Position numbers and translations under genes: made by a program. The notes under the pieces were generated by a model. That model had not been told where the DNA came from. It saw only the letters and a list, made by a program, of their open reading frames with translations, and ran no database searches. Positions 7,689 through 16,204 of a DNA stretch of 37,179 bases are shown here, piece by piece (the first letter of the stretch is position 1; every line of letters begins with the position of its first letter). Location: NCBI GenBank assembly GCA_018260425.1, contig JAGLBD010000023.1:1-37179 (forward strand), written 5' to 3'. Source of the DNA: Pseudogulbenkiania sp. Its GTDB lineage: Bacteria > Pseudomonadota > Gammaproteobacteria > Burkholderiales > Chromobacteriaceae.

Positions 7689-8963
7689 ATGAATCCGCAA
7701 TCGTTTACCCGACTTGATCAGTGGCTCGGCTGGCTGGAAGGCCTCCATGCCAAAACCATCGACCTGGGCCTGGAACGTGCCGGCAAGGTGCGTGACGCCA
7801 TGGCCTTGTTCCCGAGCGTTCCGGTCGTCATGGTCGGCGGCACCAACGGCAAGGGCTCGGTCAGCGCCATGCTGTCCACCATGCTGGAGCGTGCCGGCTA
7901 CAAGGTCGGTACCTATACCTCGCCGCATATCCTGCGTTACAACGAGCGGGTGGCGATCAATATGGTGCCGGTCGACGATGAGCGGCTGATGGCCGCGTTC
8001 CTGGCGGTCGAAGCCGCGCGGGGCGAGGTATCGCTGAGCTACTTCGAGTTTGGTACGCTGGCGGCCGTGCAACTGTTCATGACCGAGCAGGTCGACGTGA
8101 TGGTGCTGGAAGTCGGGCTGGGCGGACGGCTGGATGCGGTCAACCTGTTCGACCCTGAAGTGTCGGTGGTGGTGTCGGTGGATATCGATCATCAGGCCTT
8201 TCTCGGCAATGACCGGGAAAGCATCGGTTTCGAGAAGGCGGGTATCTACCGGCCCGGCAAGGCGGCCATCTGCGCCGATCCGTTCCCGCCGCTCAGCCTG
8301 GTGGAGCATGCCAAAAAGATTGGTGCCGAGCTGAAACGGGTCGGGCAGGACTTTTCTCATACCCGTATGGACAACCAGTGGTCCTTCCATATGGGTGACC
8401 ATCACCGCCATGCTTTGCCCCTGCCGGCCTTGCGCGGCAGCTACCAGCTGGACAATGCGACCGCGGCGCTGGCGGTGCTGGACTGTCTGTCGTCGGTCTT
8501 GCCGGTGGATCAGGGCTCCATCAAGCGCGGCTTGCTGGAAGTGGACTGGCCGGGTCGTTTCCAGGTCATTCCGGGACGACCGGTGGTGGTGTTGGACGTC
8601 GGCCACAATCCGCACGCGGTGCGTGCCATGGTGGGCAATCTGCGCCGTCTGGCGTTTGCCGAAAACCGTTATGCGGTGTTCTCCATGCTGGAGGACAAGG
8701 ATATCGACAGCGTGCTGGCGCTGGTGCGGGAGGATTTCGATGGCTGGTTCGTCGGCGGACTGGACATGCCGCGTGGCCAGAGCGGCGTGAAAATTGCCGA
8801 ACGCCTCGCCGCAGCAGGGATTCGCGGGGTGCAGGCCTTCGATTCCGTGACACAGGCATGGCAAGCTGCCTTATCGACCGCCTCGGAGAATGATAGAATC
8901 GTGGTTTTCGGATCATTCCATACTGTCGCGGAGGTCATGGCCGCGCGACAGACGCAACCTTGA
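7689..8963 (+). CDS. folC: Bifunctional dihydrofolate synthase / folylpolyglutamate synthase
   Basis: This 424-residue Mur-ligase-type enzyme adds glutamate to dihydropteroate and then further glutamates to folates, using ATP. The P-loop GGTNGKGS is near residues 51-58, followed by the folate/ATP-site motifs TYTSPHILRYNERVAI, LEVGLGGRLDAVN, the DHQAFLG segment and the C-terminal LDVGHNPHA motif. The length is typical of bacterial FolC. It lies between the YgfX-like gene and a SPOR-domain gene, with gaps of 3 and 7 bp, within the conserved folC - SPOR - cvpA - purF order seen in many beta- and gammaproteobacteria, consistent with a shared link to one-carbon and purine metabolism. Confidence 0.95.
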   Translation: MNPQSFTRLDQWLGWLEGLHAKTIDLGLERAGKVRDAMALFPSVPVVMVGGTNGKGSVSAMLSTMLERAGYKVGTYTSPHILRYNERVAINMVPVDDERLMAAFLAVEAARGEVSLSYFEFGTLAAVQLFMTEQVDVMVLEVGLGGRLDAVNLFDPEVSVVVSVDIDHQAFLGNDRESIGFEKAGIYRPGKAAICADPFPPLSLVEHAKKIGAELKRVGQDFSHTRMDNQWSFHMGDHHRHALPLPALRGSYQLDNATAALAVLDCLSSVLPVDQGSIKRGLLEVDWPGRFQVIPGRPVVVLDVGHNPHAVRAMVGNLRRLAFAENRYAVFSMLEDKDIDSVLALVREDFDGWFVGGLDMPRGQSGVKIAERLAAAGIRGVQAFDSVTQAWQAALSTASENDRIVVFGSFHTVAEVMAARQTQP

Positions 8964-8970
8964 GGAAGGC

Positions 8971-9744
8971 ATGGCAGGACTTTCAGCCCAAGAAGAATTG
9001 TTGATACTGCGCAAGCGTGCACGCCGTCGCCTGGTCGGTGCGGTCGTGATCGTGCTGGTGTCGGTGTCGGCAATGCTCAAGGTGATTCACAGTGTGCCCG
9101 ACCAGCCGATGAAGCCGGAGTCGATCGTTATCGCCGGTGAAGCCTCCGCGCCTGCCGTTGCGCCGGCGCAAGCTGCCTCGGCGCCCAAGGCGCATGTTGC
9201 GGCCAGCGGTAGCGAGACCGAGTTGCCGCCGCCGGTGACAACGCCGGGTACCGAGTTGCCCGCGTCGCTGGCCTCGGTGGCGGATGCCCAGCCCGAGACC
9301 GCACGCCCGGCTGCCCGGCCAACCGCCTCGGCGGCCATCGCCAAAAAACAGCCTGCCTCGGCCGCCCGTGCCGAACCCAAACCGGCTGACAAGCCTCAGG
9401 ACAAGCCCGCCGACAAACCGGCTCCGCGCAAAGTGGATCCGGCCGCTATTCTGGAAGGGCGGGTCGATGGTGAAACCGGCCAGCATGCCGACCCTGCCGC
9501 CAAAACCAAGGGCGATGCCAAATTTGAAATCCAGCTGGCGGCGCTCTCCGACAGTGCCAAGGTCGACGCCTTGCGCGGCAAGCTGGCGGCGGCCGGTGTG
9601 ACGGCCCGTTTCAACAAGGTCGAGACCAGCAAGGGGCCGGTGACGCGGGTGCGCGTCGGTCCGTTCCCCAATCGTGAAGCGGCCGATGCCGCCTTGCGCA
9701 AACTGGCCCGTGCCGGCGTGACCGGCATTATCGTGAGTCGTTGA
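8971..9744 (+). CDS. SPOR-domain membrane protein (DedD/FtsN-like)
   Basis: The 257-residue protein has a short basic cytoplasmic start, one membrane span at about residues 20-40 (RLVGAVVIVLVSVSAMLKVI), a long Ala/Pro/Lys-rich periplasmic linker of about 130 residues, and a C-terminal SPOR domain of about 80 residues starting at AKFEIQLAALSD and ending TRVRVGPFPNREAADAALRKL. SPOR domains bind glycan strands lacking stem peptides at the division septum, so a role in cell division or septal wall remodelling is expected. The start at 8971 has GAGGAAGG just upstream. Its gene position between folC and cvpA matches dedD of E. coli, but the linker length and low similarity outside SPOR make a strict DedD assignment uncertain. 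Confidence 0.88.
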   Translation: MAGLSAQEELLILRKRARRRLVGAVVIVLVSVSAMLKVIHSVPDQPMKPESIVIAGEASAPAVAPAQAASAPKAHVAASGSETELPPPVTTPGTELPASLASVADAQPETARPAARPTASAAIAKKQPASAARAEPKPADKPQDKPADKPAPRKVDPAAILEGRVDGETGQHADPAAKTKGDAKFEIQLAALSDSAKVDALRGKLAAAGVTARFNKVETSKGPVTRVRVGPFPNREAADAALRKLARAGVTGIIVSR

Positions 9745-9749
9745 CCGCC

Positions 9750-10244
9750 ATGACGTATTTTGATTACGCCGTCCTCGCCATCCTCGCCGGTTCCGCCGTG
9801 ATTGCCACGGTGCGTGGTCTGGTGGCCGAGGTGTTGTCGCTGGGTGCCTGGCTGGTCGCCTTCTGGTGTGCCAAGGAGTTCGCGCCGACGATCTCGGCCT
9901 TTATCCCGAGCGAAGTGCCGACCGAAGGCTTGCGGCTGGTGGCGGCCTTCGTTCTCTTGTTTTTCCTGGTCTGGCTGATGAGCGCATTATTGCGGGTCAC
10001 CCTGACCGGTCTTCTCGACGCGACCGGACTTGGCGGGGTCAACCGCCTGTTCGGAACGCTGTTCGGCATCGCGCGGGGAGGCGTGCTGGTGGTCATGCTG
10101 GTCATGATTGCCGGGCTGACAGACATACCGCAGTCGCCCATGTGGCGCAATGCGGTGTTGTCGCCACCGTTGGAGAGGGTGGCGACGATGCTGAAACCCT
10201 GGTTGCCGAAGATGTTGGCAGACAACATACGGTACTCGGGATGA
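9750..10244 (+). CDS. cvpA: CvpA family inner-membrane protein
   Basis: The 164-residue protein has four hydrophobic segments, approximately residues 4-22, 26-45, 60-85 and 100-125, with the family features YFDYAVLAI, RGLVAEVLSL and GGVNRLFGTLFGIARG. CvpA was named for colicin V production in E. coli and is linked to membrane stress tolerance and to purF expression by operon structure. The ATG at 9750 starts 5 bp after the stop of the SPOR gene; a TTG at 9741 is in frame but overlaps that stop and is less likely. A hairpin with a T-run follows before purF. Confidence 0.9.
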   Translation: MTYFDYAVLAILAGSAVIATVRGLVAEVLSLGAWLVAFWCAKEFAPTISAFIPSEVPTEGLRLVAAFVLLFFLVWLMSALLRVTLTGLLDATGLGGVNRLFGTLFGIARGGVLVVMLVMIAGLTDIPQSPMWRNAVLSPPLERVATMLKPWLPKMLADNIRYSG

Positions 10245-10252
10245 ATCAGGTG

Positions 10253-10306
10253 AAAAGGCGGTGTATCTTGATATCTTTACTTCAAGATTCCCGCCTTTTT
10301 CTTTTG
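10253..10306 (+). terminator. Terminator-like hairpin in the cvpA-purF gap (possible attenuator)
   Basis: AAAAGGCGG (10253-10261) pairs with CCGCCTTTT (10291-10299), and inside it ATCTTGA (10265-10271) pairs with TCAAGAT (10282-10288). The structure is followed by T5CT4, which makes an intrinsic terminator shape. It ends about 30 bp before the purF start, leaving little room for a separate purF promoter, so partial or regulated readthrough is more likely than complete termination. Confidence 0.65.
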
Positions 10307-10336
10307 CTTGCAGTCAGGAAGTAGGGAAGAGACACG

Positions 10337-11875
10337 ATGTGCGGAATTCTCGGAGTGGTCGGCCAATCGCCGGTTAATCAATTGCTCTATGATGGTCTTC
10401 AGGTCCTGCAGCACCGGGGTCAGGACGCAGCCGGTATCGTTACGGCTTCGGGCAAGACATTTCACATGCACAAGGGCAGCGGCATGGTGCGCGACGTGTT
10501 CCGTACCCGCAATATGCGCTCCCTGAACGGCAATGCCGGTATTGCCCATGTGCGCTATCCGACCGCCGGGTCGGCCTCCAATCTGGCCGAGGCGCAACCG
10601 TTTTACGTCAACTCGCCCTTCGGCATCGTGCTGGCGCATAACGGCAACCTGACCAATACGGACGAATTGAAGGCGGACATGTACCGCCACGACCTGCGTC
10701 ACATCAACACCAACTCCGATTCGGAAGTGTTGCTCAACGTGTTTGCCCACGAAATCGCCCAGCGCGTTGAAGGCTTCGACCTGACGCTGGATGCGGTCTT
10801 CGGGGCGATCGAAGCCGTGCACCGCCGGGTGAAGGGCGCCTATGCCGTGGTGGCCTTGATTGCCGGCTACGGTCTGGTGGCCTTCCGCGATCCCTACGGG
10901 ATTCGTCCGCTGGTCATCGGGACCAGCGAATTCAATGGCAAGACCGAGTATATGTTTGCATCCGAGTCGGTGGCGCTGGACGGCTCCGGCTTCAGTCTGT
11001 TGCGCGACGTGCAGCCGGGTGAGGGAGTATTTGTCAGCTTTTCCGGGGACTTCCATGCCCGTACCTGCTGCCAGAATGCGCGCCTGGCGCCCTGCCTGTT
11101 CGAGTATGTCTACTTTGCCCGTCCGGACTCGATCATCGACGGAGCGTCGGTGTACCAGTCGCGCCTGGTGATGGGCGAGAAGCTGGCGGAGAAGGTGCGT
11201 CGCGTCTTGCCGGAAATCGATATCGATGTGGTAATGCCGATTCCCGATACCAGCCGGCCCAGTGCCTTGCAGTTGGCCAATCATCTGGGGCTGCCGTATC
11301 GCGAAGGTTTCATCAAGAATCGCTATATCGGCCGGACGTTCATCATGCCGGGGCAGGCGGTGCGCAGCAAATCGGTGCGCCAGAAACTCAATCCGGTCGC
11401 CTGCGAGTTCCGTGGGCGCAATGTGCTGCTGGTGGATGACTCCATCGTGCGTGGCACGACCTCGAAGGAAATCGTGCAGATGGCGCGTGATGCCGGCGCG
11501 AAAAAGGTCTATTTCGCCTCAGCCGCGCCTGCCGTCCGTTTCCCCAACGTCTATGGTATCGACATGCCGACCCGTGTCGAACTGTTGGCCACCGGACGTA
11601 CCGAGGCGGAAATTGCCGCCGAGATCGGTGCCGATGCAGTGATCTATCAGGATCTGGATGCTTTGCGCGAGGCGGTGCACAGTGTCAATCCGGCGCTGTT
11701 TGACTTCGAAACTTCGTGCTTCGATGGCAGCTACATCACCGGGGACATCACCGAAGCCTATCTTGACGCGATCGAATGTGCCCGTGCCGCGGTCAAACCG
11801 GCCACGGCGGCGGAAGAGTCCGGCTCGCAGTTCATCGACCTCAATCTCAATGTGGCCGAGCAGAACCTGATCTGA
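10337..11875 (+). CDS. purF: Amidophosphoribosyltransferase
   Basis: The 512-residue enzyme performs the first committed step of purine synthesis, making 5-phosphoribosylamine from PRPP and glutamine. The Met is followed by the N-terminal nucleophile C2 (MCGILGVVG), the glutaminase domain has LQHRGQDAAGI, HVRYPTAG and NGNLTN, and the C-terminal phosphoribosyltransferase domain has the PRPP-binding motif VLLVDDSIVRGTT near residues 365-378. There is no propeptide: the cysteine directly follows the initiator Met, as in E. coli PurF, so simple Met removal would expose it. Length and motifs are those of the E. coli type. A strong terminator follows at about 11.9 kb. It is the last gene of the folC-purF series. 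Confidence 0.97.
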   Translation: MCGILGVVGQSPVNQLLYDGLQVLQHRGQDAAGIVTASGKTFHMHKGSGMVRDVFRTRNMRSLNGNAGIAHVRYPTAGSASNLAEAQPFYVNSPFGIVLAHNGNLTNTDELKADMYRHDLRHINTNSDSEVLLNVFAHEIAQRVEGFDLTLDAVFGAIEAVHRRVKGAYAVVALIAGYGLVAFRDPYGIRPLVIGTSEFNGKTEYMFASESVALDGSGFSLLRDVQPGEGVFVSFSGDFHARTCCQNARLAPCLFEYVYFARPDSIIDGASVYQSRLVMGEKLAEKVRRVLPEIDIDVVMPIPDTSRPSALQLANHLGLPYREGFIKNRYIGRTFIMPGQAVRSKSVRQKLNPVACEFRGRNVLLVDDSIVRGTTSKEIVQMARDAGAKKVYFASAAPAVRFPNVYGIDMPTRVELLATGRTEAEIAAEIGADAVIYQDLDALREAVHSVNPALFDFETSCFDGSYITGDITEAYLDAIECARAAVKPATAAEESGSQFIDLNLNVAEQNLI

Positions 11876-11892
11876 TCGCCACCTTGCCGTAG

Positions 11893-11935
11893 CGGGCCTG
11901 ACCGACGTGCTTCGGGTCAGGCCCGTTGTCTTTTT
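11893..11935 (+). terminator. Intrinsic terminator after purF
   Basis: CGGGCCTGACC at 11893-11903 pairs with GGTCAGGCCCG at 11915-11925 around a loop of about 11 nt, followed by TTGTCTTTTTC. This is an 11-bp GC-rich stem with a U-tract on the plus strand, ending the folC-purF transcription unit. Confidence 0.85.
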
Positions 11936-11996
11936 CAGGTCGCCCAGGTGTTGCGCGCCGGTCTATGCTGAAAGACAGCTTGCAACGGGGCGATCG

Positions 11997-12060
11997 TTGC
12001 GTTTAATGCTTACGCCGTACAATATTATTGTAATATAAGCAATTACCCTGCTATGCAGGG
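11997..12060 (+). promoter_or_regulatory. Putative promoter with two palindromes before the ADP-ribosylglycohydrolase gene
   Basis: TTGCGT (11997-12002) and CAATAT (12020-12025) are separated by 17 bp and could be -35 and -10 boxes. A perfect inverted repeat TACAAT-ATT-ATTGTA (12018-12032) covers the -10 box, and a second one, CCCTGC-TAT-GCAGGG (12046-12060), lies in the presumed leader. The first looks like a repressor operator; the second could be an operator or an RNA hairpin. The stretch is distinctly AT-rich compared with its surroundings. Confidence 0.45.
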
Positions 12061-12105
12061 ATCATCTGTTGACTCACGCGACTTCACTAACACCAAGGAA
12101 ACGGC

Positions 12106-13029
12106 ATGACGGAAGTGGTCAAGCACCGTGGCAGGGGGGCATTGCTCGGTTTGGCATTGGGTGATGCGCTGGGAACCACCCTTGAATTCACTCGCCGCGA
12201 CAGTGTTGAGCCACTCGCCGACATGGTCGGGGGCGGGCCTTTTGCGCTGGCGCCCGGCGAGTGGACCGATGATACCTCGATGGCGCTGTGTCTGGGCTAC
12301 AGTCTGGTGGCGTGTCGCGGCATGGACTCGCTGGATCAGTTGCAACGCTACCTGCGTTGGCGCGACGAGGGGTATTGCTCCGTCACCGGCCGTTGCTTTG
12401 ATATCGGTCTGACCGTGAATGCGGCGCTGATGCGTTTTGCCAGCGACCCGCAGCCCTATCCCGGCCTGACGCGCGAGGACAGTGCCGGCAACGGCAGTCT
12501 GATGCGGCTGGCTCCGGTGGCTCTGTACTTTCATCCAGACAAGTTTCCCGATCCGGCCCATGCCATGAAGGCGGCCGTGGACTCGTCGCGCACCACCCAC
12601 GCAGAACCTCGCTGTCTCGATGCCTGCCGGGTCTATGCCTGGATGCTGCACGCGGCGCTGGCCGGGGAAGGGCGTGACGGCGTATTCAATAGTCGTGCCT
12701 TGCTGGCGGCATGTCCCGATCTGCATCCGGAGGTCCACGCGATTGTGGCGGGCAGTTATCGCGACAAGCACCGTGACGATATTGTCAGCACGGGCTACGT
12801 CGCGCATTCACTGGAAGCCGCGCTGTGGAGCGTATGGAATAGCAATGACTTTCGGGAGGGTGCGTTGCTGGCGGCCAATCTCGGCGGCGATGCGGATACC
12901 ATTACGGCGATTTATGGCCAATTGGCCGGTGCGCTGGTTTCGCCGGCCGGCTTGCCGAAAGACTGGCTCGGGGTATTGGCCTGGCGCGACCGTATCGTGC
13001 AGCTGGCCGACGACCTCTATTACGGCTGA
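12106..13029 (+). CDS. ADP-ribosylglycohydrolase family protein
   Basis: The 307-residue protein shows the DraG/ARH fold motifs: GLALGDALGTTLEF near residues 14-27, the metal-binding WTDDTSMAL near residue 52, AGNGSLMRLAPVAL in the middle and the C-terminal GGDADTITAIYGQLAGA. These acidic residues bind two Mg ions and remove ADP-ribose from arginine or other acceptors, or hydrolyse ADP-ribose derivatives. The DraG of nitrogen fixers reverses DraT modification of nitrogenase reductase, but no draT or nif gene is in the window, so the substrate is unknown. The gene is monocistronic, with palindromes over its likely promoter, and its 3' end overlaps the convergent membrane-protein gene by 10 bp. 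Confidence 0.9.
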   Translation: MTEVVKHRGRGALLGLALGDALGTTLEFTRRDSVEPLADMVGGGPFALAPGEWTDDTSMALCLGYSLVACRGMDSLDQLQRYLRWRDEGYCSVTGRCFDIGLTVNAALMRFASDPQPYPGLTREDSAGNGSLMRLAPVALYFHPDKFPDPAHAMKAAVDSSRTTHAEPRCLDACRVYAWMLHAALAGEGRDGVFNSRALLAACPDLHPEVHAIVAGSYRDKHRDDIVSTGYVAHSLEAALWSVWNSNDFREGALLAANLGGDADTITAIYGQLAGALVSPAGLPKDWLGVLAWRDRIVQLADDLYYG

Positions 13030-13559
13030 GCGGCCGTGTCGACGCACTCAAAACCAAAGGCGGCGGGATGGCGGCGTACCTGACGGGTGGCGGGAACCTT
13101 GCGCAACATCCATAGCATCAGCCCGTCCGGCGCGGCAATGGCCAGCATCAGGGCCGACCAGGCCAGCAGGGGCGCACTGCCGGTGGCATAGCCGCCCAGC
13201 AGCGGGATCACCCCGGTGATGATGGCCGGCAGAGCCAGCGAGCAGCGGTAGTCCCGCAACTCAATGGCGGTCTGAGCCGACAGGCGTTGTCGCCAGGTGG
13301 TGTCGGGGCTGTCCGCCATGAGTCTGACCAGTTGGCGAACCAGTAGCCGGCTGCCCAGCAAGGCCAGAATGACGATGACCAGACGTCCGGCATCGATCGC
13401 GCGGAATCCCATCTCGAAAATGTTCACGCCGTAAACCAGTTTGCCGGATGCCATGATCAGCGCCGGCGGAAGCAGACTCAGGGGCAGGGCAATGGCCAGC
13501 GTGGTGCCCTGGCTCAGTTGGCGCGACAGGGGGGTATTCGGGGGGCGACTTTCGGACAT
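13020..13559 (-). CDS. Membrane protein with about four spans, function unknown
   Basis: The 179-residue protein has hydrophobic segments at about residues 18-40 (TLAIALPLSLLPPALIMAS), 52-72 (RLVIVILALLGSRLL), 110-130 (ALPAIITGVIPLLGGYATG) and 135-155 (LLAWSALMLAIAAPDGLML). The start at 13559 was chosen because GGAGAGGCC precedes it and it removes an 18-residue polar extension. I do not recognise the family. It is convergent with the ADP-ribosylglycohydrolase gene, and no functional partner is evident. Confidence 0.7.
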   Translation of the reverse strand: MSESRPPNTPLSRQLSQGTTLAIALPLSLLPPALIMASGKLVYGVNIFEMGFRAIDAGRLVIVILALLGSRLLVRQLVRLMADSPDTTWRQRLSAQTAIELRDYRCSLALPAIITGVIPLLGGYATGSAPLLAWSALMLAIAAPDGLMLWMLRKVPATRQVRRHPAAFGFECVDTAAQP

Positions 13560-13641
13560 GGCCTCTCCATTGGCAAGAGCGCCATGATAGCGGCAGAATG
13601 CCCGGTTGACCATGCCAATGCCCTCGTCATTGCCGGTGTGG

Positions 13642-14079
13642 TCAGTCCGCCTGCGAGTAAAGAGCGATCACTTCGGCTTCGGTCAGCGTCTGGCTCGTGC
13701 CGGCAAACGCATACCAGTCCGGCTTTTTGTCGATATAGATCTGGTGATGGAGCTCAAGCCTGGCCCCGGGAAACAGTCCTGCGGCGATATAGTGGTCGCC
13801 GGAGGGCAGGCCGTGATAGAACAGGTGGGTGCCACACTCGCTGCAAAAGGCCCGTTCGGCCCAGTCGGAGGAGCGGTAGCGCTTGATCCTGTCCTCGCCT
13901 TCGATCACCAGCGTTTTACCGCCGGCCACGCTCAGGAACGGTCCCCCTCCCCATTGGCGACACATGCCGCAATGGCAGGCTCCGGCATGCGGGTCCCACT
14001 GTTGCAGATGCAGGGTGACGGCACCACATAAACACTGTCCGGCAAGTTTGTCTTGCGAGGTCATCGGTCGCTCTTTCAT
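13642..14079 (-). CDS. GFA/CENP-V family zinc-binding protein
   Basis: The 145-residue protein has the GFA-fold zinc cysteines: GQCLCGAV near residue 16, CHCGMCRQ near residue 36 and FCSECGTHLFY near residue 80. The family includes glutathione-dependent formaldehyde-activating enzymes, but most members bind zinc without a proven reaction, so formaldehyde detoxification should not be assumed. Two in-frame starts are possible, ATG at 14079 (MKERPMTS) and at 14064 (MTSQDKL). It is divergent from the M32 carboxypeptidase gene; the gap of about 135 bp carries promoters for both. No formaldehyde dehydrogenase gene is adjacent. Confidence 0.85.
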   Translation of the reverse strand: MKERPMTSQDKLAGQCLCGAVTLHLQQWDPHAGACHCGMCRQWGGGPFLSVAGGKTLVIEGEDRIKRYRSSDWAERAFCSECGTHLFYHGLPSGDHYIAAGLFPGARLELHHQIYIDKKPDWYAFAGTSQTLTEAEVIALYSQAD

Positions 14080-14213
14080 GAAAATGGATCGGTCCGGTGG
14101 TGTGGCGACAGTCCTTCATGCCACTCGCATTGATACTGTACACTATCAAAGGCGCGGTCAAGCCCTATCGTATCCGACTGGAGTGTCCGTGCCCATTTCA
14201 CAGGAAAACCATC

Positions 14214-15722
14214 ATGACACACACACCGTCCCGCCCGGCCTATACCCGGCTGGCCAGCACCTTTTCCCGCCTGCACCGCCTCGGCCATCTGGCCAGTCTG
14301 GCCCATTGGGACCAGGCGGCCATGATGCCGCCCAAAGGCAACGATGCGCGTGGGGCCGCTCTGGCCGAGCTCGATGTGCTGATGCACGGCATGATGACCG
14401 CGCCGGAACTGGCCGGACTGTTGGCCGAGGCCGACACGGAGAGCGTAGGCGAGTTCGAACGCGCCAATCTGAGTGAAATGCGCCGTGCCTGGGAGCGCGC
14501 CAATGCCCTGCCGGCCAGTCTGGTGGAAGCGCAGGCGCTGGCGCACTCGCGTTGCGAACATGCCTGGCGCAGTCAGCGTCCGGCCAACGATTGGGCCGGG
14601 TTTCGCGAGAATTTGCGGGAAGTGGTGCGGCTGTCCCGGGAAGAAGGGCAGCGTCTGGCCGGACTGGGTGGCGGCAGTGTCTATGAGGCGCTGATGAATA
14701 AATACGAGCCGGGCATGCGCTGTGACCGTCTCGATGCCGTGTTCGGCGCCATGCGCGACTGGCTGCCGGACCTGATCGCCCGGATTCGCGACAAGCAGGC
14801 CGGCGAGACCGTGGTGGCCGCACAGGGGCCGTTCCCGATCGAGACGCAACGTGCGCTGGGTCTGGACGTGATGGAGATGCTGGGCTTCGATTTTGCCGCC
14901 GGGCGGCTGGATGTCAGCAACCACCCCTTCTGCGGCGGGGTACCGGAAGATGTCCGGATCACCACACGCTATGAAGAGGGTGATTTCCTGCAGAGTCTGC
15001 TGGGCATCATCCATGAAACCGGCCATGCCCGTTACGAGCAGAACCTGCCGCGCGAGTGGCTGGGGCAGCCGGCGGGGCTGGCGCGCTCGATGGGGATTCA
15101 TGAAAGCCAGAGTCTGTCCTTCGAGATGCAGCTGGGGCGCAGTCGCGGTTTTCTGGGGTTGTTGGCACCGCGTTTGCGTGCCCGCTTTGGCGATCAACCG
15201 GCCTTCGAAACCGAAAACCTGATTCGCCTGTGTACCCGTGTCGAGCCGGGTTTCATTCGGGTCGATGCCGACGAGGCCAGTTATCCGGCGCATGTGATTC
15301 TGCGTTACGAGATCGAGCGGGCGCTGATGGACGGCGATATCGAGGTCGATGATATCCCGGCGCTGTGGGATGAAAAGATGAGCCGTTATCTCGGTGTGGA
15401 TACTCGCGGCAACTATCGCAACGGTTGCATGCAGGATATTCACTGGACCACGGGCGGCTTTGGCTATTTCCCCAGCTATACCCTGGGTGCGTTGTATGCG
15501 GCGCAGTATTTCGCCACCTTGCGCACCGCCACGCCGGACCTTGACCAACGGATTGTCAATGGCGAGTTGTCGGTGGTGTTCGACTGGTTGAAGGACGCGA
15601 TCTGGTCGCAGGCCAGCCGCTGGAGCACCGCCGAACTGGTCGAGCGTGCCACCGGTGAAGCGCTGGACCCGCGGCATTTCCGTGCCCATCTCGAAGCGCG
15701 TTATCTGGGTGGTGTCGCATGA
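14214..15722 (+). CDS. Carboxypeptidase M32 family metalloprotease
   Basis: The 502-residue protein is a cytoplasmic zinc carboxypeptidase of the M32 (Taq) family. It shows the zinc motif HETGH in LLGIIHETGHARYEQNLP near residue 270, the family HESQS motif near 300, and the YPAHVILRYEIERAL and GCMQDIHWTTGGFGYFPSYTLG segments. The length of about 500 residues is normal. The ATG at 14214 has AGGAAAACC upstream; the longer frame starting at 14097 lacks a ribosome binding site and has no family similarity. M32 enzymes remove C-terminal residues from peptides with broad specificity and probably act in peptide turnover. The stop overlaps the start of the VOC gene (ATGA). Confidence 0.93.
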   Translation: MTHTPSRPAYTRLASTFSRLHRLGHLASLAHWDQAAMMPPKGNDARGAALAELDVLMHGMMTAPELAGLLAEADTESVGEFERANLSEMRRAWERANALPASLVEAQALAHSRCEHAWRSQRPANDWAGFRENLREVVRLSREEGQRLAGLGGGSVYEALMNKYEPGMRCDRLDAVFGAMRDWLPDLIARIRDKQAGETVVAAQGPFPIETQRALGLDVMEMLGFDFAAGRLDVSNHPFCGGVPEDVRITTRYEEGDFLQSLLGIIHETGHARYEQNLPREWLGQPAGLARSMGIHESQSLSFEMQLGRSRGFLGLLAPRLRARFGDQPAFETENLIRLCTRVEPGFIRVDADEASYPAHVILRYEIERALMDGDIEVDDIPALWDEKMSRYLGVDTRGNYRNGCMQDIHWTTGGFGYFPSYTLGALYAAQYFATLRTATPDLDQRIVNGELSVVFDWLKDAIWSQASRWSTAELVERATGEALDPRHFRAHLEARYLGGVA

Positions 15723-16141
15723 AGCAGCGGATTGCCTTGTTGTCGCTGCTGGTCGATGACTATGACCGGGCGATTGACTGGTATACCCGGGTGCTGGGGT
15801 TTACCTTGAGCGAAGATACCGATCTGGGCGGCGGCAAACGCTGGGTGCGTGTCACCCCGCCAGGCGACGAGGGGGCCGGCTTGTTGCTGGCCCGGGCCAC
15901 GGCACCGGCCCAGACAGCGGCCATCGGCAATCAGTCCGGAGGCCGGGTATTTTTGTTCCTGCATACCGATGACTTCTGGCGGGATTACCGGCGCTATCAG
16001 GCGGCAGGCGTGCAGTTTGTGGAAAATCCGCGGCAGGAAGCGTATGGCACGGTGGTGGTGTTCGAGGACCTGTATGGCAATCGCTGGGACTTGCTGGAAC
16101 TGGCCGGTGACGATCCGGTCGGGGTAGCCCACATCTCTTGA
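15719..16141 (+). CDS. VOC (glyoxalase/bleomycin-resistance fold) family protein
   Basis: The 140-residue protein has a single VOC module: an N-terminal LLSLLVDDYDRAIDWYTRVLGFTL and a C-terminal VFEDLYGNRWDLLEL, with the terminal Glu that usually serves as a metal ligand. Members include glyoxalase I, dioxygenases and antibiotic-binding proteins; this one is of the short uncharacterised type, where function cannot be predicted. Translation is coupled to the M32 carboxypeptidase gene by a 4-bp overlap. About 60 bp separate it from the end of the convergent kinase gene, and no obvious terminator is seen there. Confidence 0.85.
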   Translation: MKQRIALLSLLVDDYDRAIDWYTRVLGFTLSEDTDLGGGKRWVRVTPPGDEGAGLLLARATAPAQTAAIGNQSGGRVFLFLHTDDFWRDYRRYQAAGVQFVENPRQEAYGTVVVFEDLYGNRWDLLELAGDDPVGVAHIS

Positions 16142-16204
16142 AAAACGTCGGAGGCGTCATCCTGGGTGCAGAAGGTCAAGGATGTCGCCCCCGGAACACG
16201 GCCA

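Noticed and set aside
7251-8864. A 537-codon open frame on the minus strand opposite the folC region
   Set aside because: It lies antisense to folC and its neighbours, which have clear motifs. Its product is rich in His, Gln and Arg with no domain, as expected from the complement of a GC-rich gene.
10277-11284. A 335-codon minus-strand frame opposite purF
   Set aside because: purF is certain; the opposite frame shows no family features.
14076-15689. A 537-codon open frame on the minus strand opposite the carboxypeptidase
   Set aside because: The sense strand has an intact M32 enzyme with HETGH and HESQS. The antisense frame has no motif and only a GC-driven absence of stops.
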